Assembly: GCA_013398615.1 (NCBI GenBank)
Contig: VZSR01003807.1
Coordinates: 8,593,869-8,657,868 of the forward strand
Direction: 5' to 3'
Length of the DNA stretch: 64,000 bases
Source of the DNA: Brachypodius melanocephalos
Lineage: Eukaryota > Chordata > Aves > Passeriformes > Pycnonotidae
In this document: positions 25,125-37,347 of the stretch, piece after piece
Numbering within the stretch: the stretch's first letter is position 1
How the letters are laid out: each line of letters starts with the position of its first letter
Made by a program: the position numbers and the translations under genes
Notes under the pieces: generated by a model
The model's database searches: none
Told to the model about the DNA's origin: nothing
Seen by the model: only the letters and a program-made list of their open reading frames with translations

Positions 25125-26715
25125 GATTTCTGCTCTGAATGCGAAACGGGTGTGTTTCTTTTCCAAAACATTCATGCTATTATTGCAAGTTTTATTGCTT
25201 TATTCATTGTTGCTTGCTTTTTCTCCTCATTGGATTCACATATTTTGAAATGTTCATTGACCAACATGGAAGCAGAAGATGAATATGTCATCAGCCTAAA
25301 CAACACAGAATCATTCATTTTAAACTTGGCTCTGGGATATGAGCCAACATCGTATATGAAGCAATGGTTTATCAAGAAAACTAAAACAACACGTTTCAGA
25401 AGTTGAATGGTTAAAATGGAGGGCCCACAGATGCAGCAGTTCTCCATTAAGGAATTATTTTAACTAAATATACAGATAAATAGCAAACAACACTAGACTC
25501 AATAGATCAAGGACAAATTATAGCTATTATCAAGTTAAAATGTCTTATTTACATGAAAATTTTACCAACTCAAATTCATGCCCCTGGAACATTCTGGTTG
25601 TGTAGGAGAAAGTGGTGGGAATGCTGAACTTTATATATATAAACAAAAATTAAGGGTTTTTTTTAAATTAAAAAAAATTATATCATATTTCCTGCATGTA
25701 GAAAAAGAGGAATTTTTATACAGATAGAGAAGTATTTTATAATTTATCTTCAAGAATCAGGAATGTGCCTTAAAAAGTAATAACGAAACAAAATGCACAT
25801 TTATATACAAATAAAAAACATTATATGGATATAATATTTCATTCTGCTACTAGTAATGAGGATAGCCAGTGCCATATGGATATGCCGTATCTGGTTATAA
25901 GAAAGTAGAGAAAAAAAATCAGCATAAGTTAGTTAATTGGACTGCAAGTCCTGTTGGGCTAGGAAGAAAAGACAAACATCATTCCAACACATATCCAGAG
26001 AGATATCTTCTGGAAAAATAGCCTGTGGAAGCCTTCATCTAGAAAATCATGTGCAGTTCTACTCCTTTTTTTTTTTTTTTAAGGTGGATTTGTTCAAGTA
26101 AAATACAGATGTAAAGGAGGCCTGCAGTGGCAACCAAGTACATGGAGAGACAAAATGAGTAAAAAAAGGCTTGGCTTGTATACCCTAGCAAAGTGAAGAC
26201 TGAGAAGAAATAACAGGTTTTCTCTATAAATGCATTGGGGTGGTGCATTTTTGCCAGAAAGAGAATATCTATTATGCCTATCATAAAATACTTAGGCGGG
26301 AGATTAGAATAGAATTTCTAACCACCAGAGGTACAAGACTCTAAAAGAGGATCCCAGTAGGAGTAGTGTAGGTAGGCATTGTAACCACTTTTTGATTCCT
26401 TCTTGAAAAGGTCTATATGACATGGAACAGCAAGAGATTGATATGCTTTTATGCTGTCAGAAATATAAAACTAACATTATAATTCCATCTAAATTTCAGT
26501 TATAAAAGTTACTTTTTAATGAGAGACAAGAATATACTTGTTTCAGTAATGAAGGAAAATTTGAGAATGCACATGATTTCAAGGGGGAAAAAAGTGAGAC
26601 CTGCATACAACTTCCTAGGTGAATGCTTTCATGGACTAGTCAGTATATTCTAGAAAGTAAGTCTCTAGATGCATCTTGGGATTGTGTATTCAATAGAATT
26701 TTCATTAGTTTCTAT

Positions 26716-27540
26716 GAAACAAATGGTTTGGGTTTAAAGGGCCTTTAACAATCATTTAATTTCAACCCCCCTGCCATGGGCAGGGTCACCTTCCACTAGT
26801 TCAGGTTGATCAAGGCCTCAGCTTGGCCCTGAACACTTCAAGGGATGGGACATTGCCAAGGTCTCTGGGCAATCTGTTGCGGTGTCTCACCACCATTACA
26901 ATGAAGAATTTCTTCATAATATTTAACCCAAATCTCTCATCTTTTAACTTAAATCCTTGGTCTTACCCCTCATACAAAGGCCCTCTCCAGGTCTCTTGTA
27001 GGTCCCCCTGAGGTACTAAAAGGGTGCTGTAAGATATGCCCAAGCCCTTCCCTTCTCCGAAGTGAGCAACCTGAACTCTCTGTCTGTCTGCATGGTAGAA
27101 GTGCTCCAGCCCTCTGATTATCTCTGTGGCCACCTCTGGACGTGTTCTAACAGGTCCTCATCTTCCTTGTGCTGAGGGACCCTGAGCTGGACACAGCACT
27201 CTGGGTGGGGTCTCACCAGGGCGGAGCTGAGGGGTAGAACTCCTTCCCTCACCTTGCTGGCCACACTGCTTTGGATGCAGCCCAGGACGTGGTTGTCCTT
27301 CTGGGCTGCAAGATCACGTTGCCCGTTCAAGTCCAGCTTACCATCCTCCAGAAGCCTCAGGCCTTTCTCTGCAGGGCTGTTCCCAATGGATTCTTCTCCC
27401 AGTCTGTGCTTGCGTTTGGATTTGCCCCAACTCAGGTGCATCACCTTGCACTTAGAGAACATGTCCAAGTTCTCATGTGTGATGTTAGAAGTTCTCATGC
27501 CCACTTCTCAAGTGTGTCCAGCCTTCTTGTCCTTTCTTCA
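26716..27540 (-). mobile_element. CR1 LINE fragment, about 825 bp (longest in the window)
   Basis: The left end carries aaatggtttgggttt and caacccccctgccatgggca, the reverse-complemented CR1 3' region. It is followed in order by cttccactag, cctgaacacttcaaggga, aagaatttcttcataatatt, gtgctccagccctctgatta, gagctggacacagcac, ggtctcaccagggcgga and caccttgcactt, all CR1 landmarks. The element runs on the minus strand and is 5'-truncated near 27540. Open frames of about 100 codons on both strands here are by-products of the repeat. The ORF2 reading frame is broken, so the copy is inactive. Confidence 0.97.
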
Positions 27541-29340
27541 CAGTCACAAATAATACAAACAAATAGTTTCCAATAAGCTAACCTAGGTTGGGCTTTCTTC
27601 TTTCATTGTTTTTTTTTTTCAATTACCCAATGTAGCTTGTTGCTCTTTTGTGCTTTCCATGGGAAAGACATTATGATGCAATGAACTGTCTGAAGATTAT
27701 GATTATTATAATACTCAGAATATTTCAGAACTTCACATTATTGGCTCCGTTCATATAATTCAAAATTGTTTTATTTAGAATTTTTCTGGAATTGAATATA
27801 AAATAGTGATAAAATAACCCAATGCCAATATTTGTTTGTAGTGTTTGAGAGTGATTGTATCCATCCTTATGCATGGATATTAGCTAATTGACTACATTCA
27901 GTCCAGTTGGCCTGAGCTAATCTTGGTGAGCTGTAGGAAGTAATTGCATATATTTAGTGACTTCAACTGTTCTTATTCAATGTTTCTGTTTTTCATAACT
28001 TACGTTTACCAAATACTCTGGTATTGAGGCCAGGCTGCTGTAAAATTATCACATTCCAATATTGCTAGAGAAAGCTACTCCCATCTCTGGCTTACAAATG
28101 GCTTTGGTCTACTTTGAACAGAGACGGGGCTTTCCATTTTGAGACAGTTTGTTTGCACATATTATGAGCCTTTGAATTTGAATCAATCCAGAACCCCTAG
28201 CTGCTACAGAATATCACACCTGACACTTAACCACTGCATTTTGGCAGCATGCAGGCCAAAATGAATTCTCACAAATGTCCATGTGAGTTTCCAGTGCAGT
28301 TGAAGATACGGATTATTTTGCAAGAATGCATCGGAACCTGCATGTCTCAGTTTTATGCCCTCTATCATCCTGCTGCAGCTCTGCCCAGTGGAAGCATTTG
28401 AGCTGGATCAAGAAAATAGAAAAAAGGGTAAGTGAATAAAGAAAGAGAAAGAACAAGTAAAGACAAGGGTTTTTTCTTTCAGGAACTTTCAGCTTTGAAT
28501 TTATTTTTTTCTGTCTCTTTTTTGGTCCCATAGTATCACAATTTAATTTTCTTGTGTGTTCATGAGAACATTAACCTCTTTACCCAGACTGTGAAAAAAC
28601 CAAAACACAAGAAAAACATATTTGTGAAAAATGAAAATGTTGTTGGATTTTATTTTTATTACAGAGTTGCTTTGTTGGTTTGGGAGTATAGAATCAACAT
28701 TTAAATACCAGGATAAATATTGGTATACATACTCTGCTTTTATATGTCAGATTTTACAACAGAAAAATATGTGGCTGCTTGCATTTTAGTAGGTAATGTG
28801 TGACTGGATCCCTGGAGACCCAAACTATTACTTCTGTTCTCTGGAATACAAGATTTCAGTCATAACATATTTTCCTCAAGATCCCCACCACCAGTACTAA
28901 AAACACCTATTTATTACACTCAGGATGTGAACAGTATGTATAAAAATCTAATGTCAAGGTTTCTTGTGTTTGTTTTTAATTCCAAAGAAAGGCTCTCATT
29001 CTTTCTTGTGTAGGGATTTTGAGGAAGATGACAAATAAATTACAAAGCTTGAGAAAATTGCTTCCAGACAACATGAGAAAAGAACAAAAAGCCACTGAAA
29101 CCATTTGACTCAGCCTTGGTTTCTTCCAACGTTTTGAAAAAATATCCATCTGGTCTCAGAAACAGAAGATTAGCTTTAGAACAATCTGAGATTGTGATGA
29201 ATAAAATACAGGTTAAATGAAAAAGCTTTAATTGTGTTCATATGGGTGAAAAATATAGACGCCTAATTGTGACCTTCCAATACCTAAATGGGGTCTACAA
29301 GAGAGCTGGAGAGGGACTTTTTACTGTCCTTCTGTCATGT
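27541..29340. other. Unique non-coding DNA
   Basis: AT-rich, with a T-run at about 27609-27619. No gene, RNA gene or repeat family recognised. Confidence 0.6.
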
Positions 29341-29614
29341 GGTGACAGAACAAGAGGGAATATCTCCAGACTGAAAGAGAGTAAGTATAGGTAAAATATT
29401 AGTTGTAAGTTCTTTACTTTGAGGCAGTGTGAAGCACTGGAAGAGACTGACCAGAGAATCTGTAGATGCCCCATCCCTGGAAGTGTTCAAGGCCAGGTTG
29501 AATGAGGCTTTGAGCAGCCTGGTCTAGCAAAAGGTATCCCAGTCTGTGGCTGGGGAGTTAGAGGCAGATGATCTTTAAGATCTCTTCCAACACAAGCTGT
29601 TCTATGCAACTATA
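29341..29614 (+). mobile_element. CR1 LINE fragment, 3' end
   Basis: In plus orientation it reads caagagggaatatctccaga, tgaagcactgg, gatgccccatccctggaa and gttcaaggccaggttgaatg. It ends with agatctcttccaacacaagc and ttctatgcaactata near the terminal ATTCTATG motif. These are the ordered landmarks of the CR1 3' end. It is 5'-truncated to about 270 bp and non-coding. Confidence 0.93.
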
Positions 29615-31351
29615 TTTCTAATCAAATGTTGAGTAATTTGGGTGTTTTAAAACGTGTTTATAGACAGCTTTTATAGGAAAAAGTACAGAGAAAAACCCAA
29701 CATTGTGGTACACTTTTCTGTATGTGGGGAGCTCTGCTAATCTCTCTCACAGCTACCTCCTCATATGTTTTGTGTTGGCAGCTCTGCATTGCGAAACTTA
29801 CAAATTGCATCAGAGCATCATTAGATCATGTAACGAAAGTAACAAAACAACTAATAGTGGAAGGGTTGCACAGCTCCTTGCTGCATTAATGTCCCTTGGC
29901 TTCCCCCTGTCATGACATAAAATACTAAATATATGTAGTTAACAGGTTGCCAACAGTGTCTAGCAGATGGCTGTCAGAATACCGCAGAGATGCTTCAGAA
30001 CTGCACAGCACAATGGCAGCATGTAGGTCTGTTTGGGAGAGTAATCCTGGGAGACAGTGAGAGAGTCTCATACTCCATGCATGAGATCTGACATCTGGCT
30101 TTCAGGTGAAAGACTCTTCATGAGAGGGTGATCATATCGAGAAAGATATCAGTATGTTTAACATTTCAGCCATAGCCACTTCAGAGAAACTGTATTAACA
30201 TTTAGTACAAAGCCATTGATACATTTTAAATAACCATGCTGAACATAGTACAAAATATATATGTATGAGAAAGTGCCTACACTGCCCAATCTGCAATATG
30301 GCTTCCAACAGAAAGGCATCATTCTTGGGAGCTGGTTACACAATGAAGTGAAAGGGCTTGCCTGAGTAGCTGGTCAGGGATACCACTAGGAACACCACTG
30401 CCTAGTGCTACTCTCCAATGCAACTGAATTATGGAAGCAGCATTTTCTAAAACCTGTTCTTGCTTGTAAATTAAATTGTAGGAAGCTGTCTTACTCTAAA
30501 CATGTTCCAGTTTATGAAAGCATCAATTTGTCTTGAGGGATTTGACTGTGATTTTCAAACATGGAATTCAAACTCTTGCCATATTTAAAATAAATGAATT
30601 TTCAAATGAAAAATATATGTTGTCTCCTTACGAAGTTACAAGGGCAAATGAAAAATGGAAGGTTTTTCTTTTAGCCAATTCTTCCCAAACTAGAAGTAAG
30701 CCCCAAAGAGAAACAGCAGGGTTGGCTCTTTCAAAAGCAAGGGCCTGAGGCAAAGCTAAAGCCTGGTACTGCTGCTTTCATCTGCTTCAGCTCAGGCAAG
30801 CAGACACACTTCTCAGCTGAGGAATGCAAGGCCCTTGCCACTGGGTCAAGTCCTGGGAGGGGAGCGTGGGCAGTGCCCTTTCACTCCACTTGAACAATGC
30901 AGTGGGAAAAAAGACATCCACCCAGGGACTTGCACACACGTGCCCATCACACACGTGCACAAAAGTATGTGCATGCACACGTTCTTCTCAGCGTTTGCCA
31001 AGCTACCCAACCTGCTTCACTTTCCTCTTGGGTTTTTTTATGTAATCCAGCTAAGGCAGACTTCTCTGAGCTGGAAAGGAAGTAATCAATAATGAGAGTT
31101 TCTGTCTCACTGGAACAACACCTGACAGCTTTGTATGAATTGCCTGTGCTGGTGGGTAGCCACTCCTACTTCACAAGCACATTCTTCTGGCATTATTTCT
31201 ATTGTTATGAATTTTTAACCATCCTTCATCACCACCTGAAGTGAACTGACTTTAGTTTTGGCAGAAAAAACACAGTTCAAGTAAACCTATTTGAACCTTC
31301 AAAATATTTGATGAATTATTGAAACACAAATGAAAAACCCCCATATTTTTC
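29615..31351. other. Unique DNA with a pair of CACGTG boxes
   Basis: No gene or repeat family recognised. The section 30780-31000 is GC-richer and includes an ACAC-rich patch carrying two perfect CACGTG hexamers (30937-30942 and 30952-30957). Overlapping short open frames occur there on both strands with no recognisable domain. Confidence 0.55.
30937..30983. promoter_or_regulatory. Two CACGTG E-boxes plus a CACGTT variant
   Basis: Perfect palindromic E-boxes lie at 30937-30942 and 30952-30957 (15 bp apart), with CACGTT at 30978-30983. CACGTG is the site bound by MYC/MAX, USF and CLOCK/BMAL1 type bHLH factors. The surroundings are ACAC-rich, so the cluster may simply derive from a decayed CA repeat. 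No promoter or transcript is visible. Confidence 0.3.
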
Positions 31352-31582
31352 AGGAGAGGTTCTGATTAGATATTTGAAAAAGAAAGTCACCAAAAGGGTG
31401 GTTAGGCACTGGAATTAGTTGTCCAGGGAGATATTGTCTCATTTTCCCCATAAGTATTTAAGGGGCGCCTGGATGTGGCTTTTGGGGATATGGTTTAGGG
31501 GTGATGCTGGTGGTTCTGGATTGATGGTTGGACTAGATTTGAAGGCCTCTTCCAGCCTTGATGCTTGTGGGATTCTGTGATA
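31352..31582 (+). mobile_element. CR1 LINE fragment, 3' end
   Basis: Plus orientation. It contains caccaaaagggtggttaggc, actggaattagttgtccagg, aggggcgcctggatgtggct, atggttggactagatttgaa and ggcctcttccagccttgatg, closing with gggattctgtgatacg. This is the standard order of CR1 3'-end phrases. It is 5'-truncated and its wording differs from the copy at 29341-29614, which points to a different CR1 subfamily or age. Confidence 0.93.
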
Positions 31583-34500
31583 CGTAAGAAAGTGTTTTAT
31601 AGTTTACCATACAATCATAGAGACACACATCCTATAAATCACTGAAGCTGCAATGGGGATATGACAAGGGAGTGCCAAATGACACTGGGATGCTGTTAAT
31701 CATGAGTCTCATCTAAAACTATGGTTATTTTTGAGCTGCGTGATTTACCCTGAAAGGATACTTAAATCAGGCTATTTCTCTGGAATGATCTACTGCAGCG
31801 GAGGACCTAGAAACTTGGGCCTACATTTTGTTGAAAAGTCTCACTGCTTTCTGGCCAAGAATTCTTGGGGGAAAACCCTGAAGTTGCAGATGAGGACTCT
31901 TTTCCTGGTTATCAGTGGCAATAAATCAGCAAATGCAAAGTCAGAAATTAGGTATTTGGATTGAGTGAGTTTGATAGCTGATTCTGTGAAATCTTGTTTT
32001 CCAAAACAAACATGTACACTTATTACCTTAGGCAGAAGATTTGTGTCTTCTCAGCCCCATCCCCTTTATTTCTCCAGCTGTTCTCCCTGCTTGTGTGGTC
32101 CTAGCAAAGCATACTATACTGTTTTGATTCTCCCTAAAGCAGGAAAGCTTCTCCTTATTTTGGTTTAATTTTCCTTCAGGACTTTATTAACCCTCCTGGA
32201 AAGTGGCAGAGTACAAAACTGATGCAGTGTGACTTCTATGTGTCATGTGCTTCATATGGTCACTCCATTCAGAGGCTGCATCAGCCACTCCATAATGCAA
32301 ACGCTCATTCCCACCACAGCTCACTAGAGCTGGAAGCAAGGTATTGGTCATGCTCTTCCTTGCTTTCCCTTTACTATGCTTTGCAATCAGCACAGCAGCT
32401 GTTTTGACTAAAGGAGGGATGGAATCAAGGTCACCAACAATATCCAAGAGGATATTGCTGTGGACTTGCAGGATCTTCTGGTATTTGATAATAACTCATG
32501 TTTCTGAAGTCCTTACTTTCTTTTTCACTGTTTTTGATTGGTTCTTACTGATTCCAAGTGAATGGATAATCACACCTAAATAGCAGCATTAAGTAAAGGA
32601 CAGAGTGTATACCATTCCAAAAACAAGAGTCATTAATTTTGTTAGAATGGTGGAGAACTATACACATATTTAGAAGTAGTGGGTATTTAGGTTTTGCCTA
32701 TAATCACTGCCTTATCTCACAAGACACAAAGAGAGCAAAACACAAAGCTGGTTTTCATATGATCACATCATAGCAGCCAGCACAGCAATTACTACCTTCT
32801 GATAAAATGCATCCCATAGGTATTCTTTCACTTCTGACCTGCATTATTTTAAGCCAGACAGTCCCACTAAGCTGTCTTGTTTGACTTCCTGCATAAAACA
32901 TACTATTTCATATTCTAATCCTGGTAACAAGATGGTTCTATGTAAAGATACACTCAAATATAATTTGAAGACATCAAGAGAGCAATTCAGTTACTTTCTG
33001 CTGAAAAATGATCCAGTAAAATTAAATATTCTTTGCAATACCTATGAAATTCTGGTCTGGGCTCAAATCTCATTATGACAAGTTTCACATGCATGTAGTA
33101 CAAAAAGACTGAATGGATTGCTGGACAATGCAATTATTCAAGGAATAAGTGCTAATCCCTTTCTTTTGGCTAGACTACTATCCAAATCGACTCTGGGTTC
33201 TCTTGCAGGCTGTCTTTCTGGTCTTATTTCTCTTAAGCCCCCAAATTCAAGTTTTAGTAATTCATTATTTTGTTGCCAAATTGCACAGTGTTATAGTTTT
33301 GTCCAGAGTTATAGATTACATTTTGGGTAAATCAAACTGTAATATGGAAATAATTTTCTGTAGCTGTATTTACTCAGCTGGGTCTGGAGAATCTGATATT
33401 TGAAAAAATTCACTAGAATAGCTATGGTTCGTTCTGTTTCTGGTAAACAAAATTTAATGAGTTGAGTGTACAGTTCAACCGGACAGGACTAATCATAACA
33501 CTTAAAACATTTTCAAGTTCTTCAGGATAGAATGTGCCTCCATTTGGAAGAGGTATAAGTGGAAAAAAAGAGGAAATGGAACAAGGCAGCAATGTATATT
33601 ACCTTTGTTTAATTTTCAGCACCCATAAGTTGTACACTACAGGCATTTTTGCCTCTTCTCCACAACAGTTGCTGTATTTTGAAGATATAGTCAATCTCAA
33701 CCCCCTCATCTGCTGTTCATATTTCTCAGGTCTGAGTTTAATTCTTCATTGTATGTGAACTATTTCATGACTTACATTTTTTGCAAAGGGAAATAGGACT
33801 ACAATGAAAAGAGCAGTTTGTAGGAATGGTCATTTGTCAGAATTTCTTTATAAATTAAAAAAATAGTGTGACGATTTTCTAAGAAAAAAAAATACAGTGA
33901 ATGGCAATTGCAATGGAAAACTAAACAAAAGTTTTGGTCTTTTAACTCCTATCTGGAACTTGGAGGTTTTCCAGCTTTGCCTTTCAGCATTTGTCATGTT
34001 AAGTATGGGCCCCAAATGATTGAACAAACCTGTTTCAAGACCTCTTTTTAGTTTTGAAAAACCTAGATTTTTAAGCCTCTGAATGTTTACTTCAAAAATG
34101 AAATCAAGTTTCTGTGTGGTTTATTGTGAAAGAAAATTTTTGCCAAATGCCTCCTATTCTCATTCAGTTACTTAATTTGTGGGGTTTAATCTGTGCCGTG
34201 GGCTGCCCTCAACCTTCTCCTTGCTTTGAATATTTAAAAGGAGAATTGATTTAGTTGTGTTGTAATGCCTGCTGAGTGAGAAGTATTTACTGATGGAAAT
34301 CTGACCTAGCAAAGCTTTAAATCCTATTGGAGCAAGAATATAGCCAACAACATTTACATACAGACATAATTTTTTAAAATACAAGTATCATTTTTAGTAC
34401 AGACTAGCCATTAAAAGTCTAACTTGTGCTAAAAGTTAGGCTTAGATGGACTCATTTTAGAAGTCGAATTGGAAATTTTCCATAAGCCACCTCAGCTGAA

Positions 34501-37171
34501 ACATGCAAAGGAAGGCAACTCTCTGTTAAGTGTTTTCTACATGTGTAGTCATGTTATGATGAGTTTTTATTTTGCAGGTGCTTAAGTCAGACCCTGTTTT
34601 GCCTTAGATATGCCTGGAAGGTGCTGTTCTCTGTGCACATGCCTGTGTCCCTTGCATCATATAAGCTACACAGCTGAATCATAACACTTAGAGAGTGGAG
34701 AGAAGTATTTTAGACAAAACAAAACTCTTTCTATATTATGTCTTTCTGCCAAAACAGAATGCTTTTTGTATTATTTCATTCATGGGTCTTGGGGTGGAGT
34801 TCTTTTGTTTTGTTCTGTTTCTTACTAATTTTTCCAGCTCTGTAAAACAATATGAAGGTTGCACTCGGCTCTGACTCCACAGTACCTTTTGTGCCCTTTT
34901 GGTACTTGCTTTTTTGCTTATGGTAACCTGAAATATCCATTCATGTTAATTAATATTTTACCTCTAGATTTCTATCATGACCTTGCCAGCTTCTGCAGCT
35001 TCTTTCATCTTTCATCACCACCACGTTTTAGCAAGCACATTTTAGTCATAGACAGTTTAGGTCTAAAAGAAGTCACTGTTCTTTAAATTCCTGGGTACAA
35101 ACACTGTGACCTGTATAAGGATTTCTTGGCTAGACAGAGTTTTCTTTTGAAACTGGATAGTCAATAGACTTTCAAACTGTCAAGAGGCTTTGGCACTCAG
35201 GCTGACTACTAATCCCTCTTTGTTGTCAGTTCTGGAGGGGAGTAATGGCCTCAGCTCTGAGGATGTCAGATCTTCTAAACTGACTTAGAAAAATACTCTC
35301 GCACCTTCATTCTCCTTCTATTTTCCGGGTAGAGAAGAGGGCAGTTCCCTTTGACTGCAGGAGCACCTGCAGGAGAAGCTTGGACAGAGCTCTGAAGAAG
35401 AATGTAGAAGAACTGCAGTCACTGAAAGTTAAGTTTTCTTTCTCCTTCAATACTCATCCATATGCATTAACACTGTGGGTGATACCAAGCGCTTCAGATA
35501 CTTGCTAATTATCTAAAGGTAAAACTCCTGTTATAGCTTCTCCTGAAAGACAGGGTGGGGGGACAGGAGTCAAAACACTCATTATTGTGGAGATCCAGAA
35601 ACTGTATTCCTACGTGGTAGCAATGCCAGAGAAGAGATGAGAAAGGGGGACAGGGTTCTGTTCTGAGTAGAGGGAGAAAATAACTCACAAAAGAATTTTA
35701 AGAACACTAGTGGTGTGGGAACTGCTCAAGGTTTTCAAACTAGTTCTGATCCATACTAAGATCAGCAGCATGAAGTGATACGAGTTGAAGCTGTTCCTTG
35801 AGAAAGAATGTTTTACATAATCCCCCAAGTCTCATAGTGTAATACTGCTAGGTACAATCTATAATTGGATGCGGGTTTTTTTTTGTTTCCTTCACTTCTG
35901 TACATTTCCAGTCTTGAAATCAAGAACTTTAGCTTTTGCTTTCCTTGATTAAACTTTAGTTTTTGCTTCTAATGTTTGTGATGAAAAGCCTGACTCTGGA
36001 CAAAAATTCAAAAAAACCAATTCTCTAGAGAGACTTTCAGCAGGGTATAAGGACAAGTTTGAAAGTGCAATGAGCAAGTATTCAGGTTTAGTGGCAGAAA
36101 TACGATGTATAGCTGCAGGTGCATCTCAGATCATCAACGTGCTGGTTTTTAAAATTAAAGTAACATGTTGTTGAAAATTTCACCCTGAGTCTTCGTGATT
36201 TTTTGAAAACAACCAATTAAATATCATGGGTTTGGAAAACAGAAGCAAACTTTAGAATCAGGCAATGTTAATAAATTACCAGAAAGATTATGTAGTCAAT
36301 CTTCTGAAAAATGCCCTGGTACAGAGCTCTGGTCTTGTTTTCCAATTGTTGAGGTGTTTTTTTTTTCTTTCACAGGTCCAGTATTATCTCATTACCACCA
36401 TTCCTAAAATCATCTGCCATCAGGAATGTAAAATAGGTGAATTCTAATTTTTCTTGGGTCCTACAGTCCTTCAAGACAGAACTTAATACATAGCTGGGAG
36501 TACATTACTGCTCTGATTAGGATTTGCTACTATACTCTTATTAGAATGAAAGACTATGCTAGACTGAGGCCACAAGTGATCTGATTCCAATGACCACCAA
36601 ATTAAAGGTCAGCTTGAAGAGCAGGAATCAAATTTCTTTCCTTATAGTCTGCTTCAGAAGTCTATGAAAATGTTGTGCATGTTTATTAACATCTGTTGCA
36701 CAGGGTTTTTTAATATGCTTGATAATGCAGATCAAATGTCCCACTTTGTTCTCTTGCTTGACATAAACAGATTAATTTAAATTCAGCAAATCATACTGAA
36801 AATCCTTAATTTAGTAGTTTTATCTATGGCCTGATTGAAACAAAAATAACTGAGTAGCTGATGAAAGTTAAAAAGAGCTAATAAAAAACAATCAACCTTT
36901 TATAATTTCACCTTTTTCTCCTAGAAAACAAATGTTTGGCATTTTTAAAGTTTAGGCAGAATACGATGCTTGTAAACCTAATTTCTTGATCATGCACAGA
37001 TGCTAAATATTGGGCAGCTGAGAAATTCTGGTGGAAAATATTTGATTTTCAAGAATTGTCTCTAAGATACATTCAGCCACAACAACATTGCTGTTTGTGA
37101 CACTGAACATGGTTTTGAGCGCTGTACTGATGAGCTATTTGTAATAATTTCAGATTTCAAGCCTTTAGTGC
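31583..37171. other. Unique non-coding DNA with one candidate exon
   Basis: This is 5.6 kb of AT-rich sequence without a recognisable repeat family or named gene. The only splice-like structure I would note is at 36376-36436. Open frames of 60-86 codons are scattered on both strands without recognisable content. Confidence 0.6.
36376..36436 (+). other. Candidate small exon (speculative)
   Basis: A long pyrimidine tract ends in ctttcacag at 36367-36375, an excellent acceptor. It is followed by 61 bases with one frame open (VQYYLITTIPKIICHQECKI) and then a donor ATAG/GTGAAT at 36436-36437. The peptide is not one I recognise. Acceptor-like sequences are frequent in T-rich introns, so this is only a candidate. 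Confidence 0.2.
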
Positions 37172-37347
37172 AACTTCAGTAGCCAATTTTAAGAAAATTT
37201 GTGTTTCCTATAGTTAGACAGAATTTTGTGTACCTCTATAAAGAAGTGAAAAAATTGAACTGATCCCATTTATTTCCATAGTGACTATGTTAATATGACA
37301 GCTAGTACATTCTAATATGAAATAAGCACTCAAAAAAGCTTTTTGAT
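37172..37347 (+). repeat. Local direct duplication, copy A
   Basis: This 176-base segment is repeated at 38968-39143 in the same orientation, offset by exactly 1796 bases. By hand alignment there are about 15 substitutions and no gaps, so about 91% identity. Most differences are transitions (C/T, A/G). Similarity disappears sharply on both sides. It has no CR1 landmarks, terminal inverted repeats or coding frame that I recognise. It could be a small segmental duplication or two copies of an unnamed repeat. Confidence 0.93.

Larger units (their letters stand above)
20826..26715. other. Unique non-coding DNA, no gene called
   Basis: This is 5.9 kb of AT-rich sequence without a recognisable gene or repeat family. 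Small items include AATAAA (22436-22441) followed by an A15 tract (22451-22465), a 9-bp perfect hairpin at 25105-25124 and a T-run near 26067-26081. The open frame at 25113-25406 has a hydrophobic segment, but its first AUG lies deep inside it, so it is not called as a gene. Confidence 0.6.

Noticed and set aside
25113..25406. Possible small membrane protein with a hydrophobic N-terminus
   Set aside because: The frame opens with TTG. The first AUG comes after the hydrophobic segment, leaving about 46 codons, and no family is recognised.
26823..27576. Several open frames of 60-128 codons on both strands
   Set aside because: They lie in a 5'-truncated CR1 element and are by-products of repeat sequence, not host genes.
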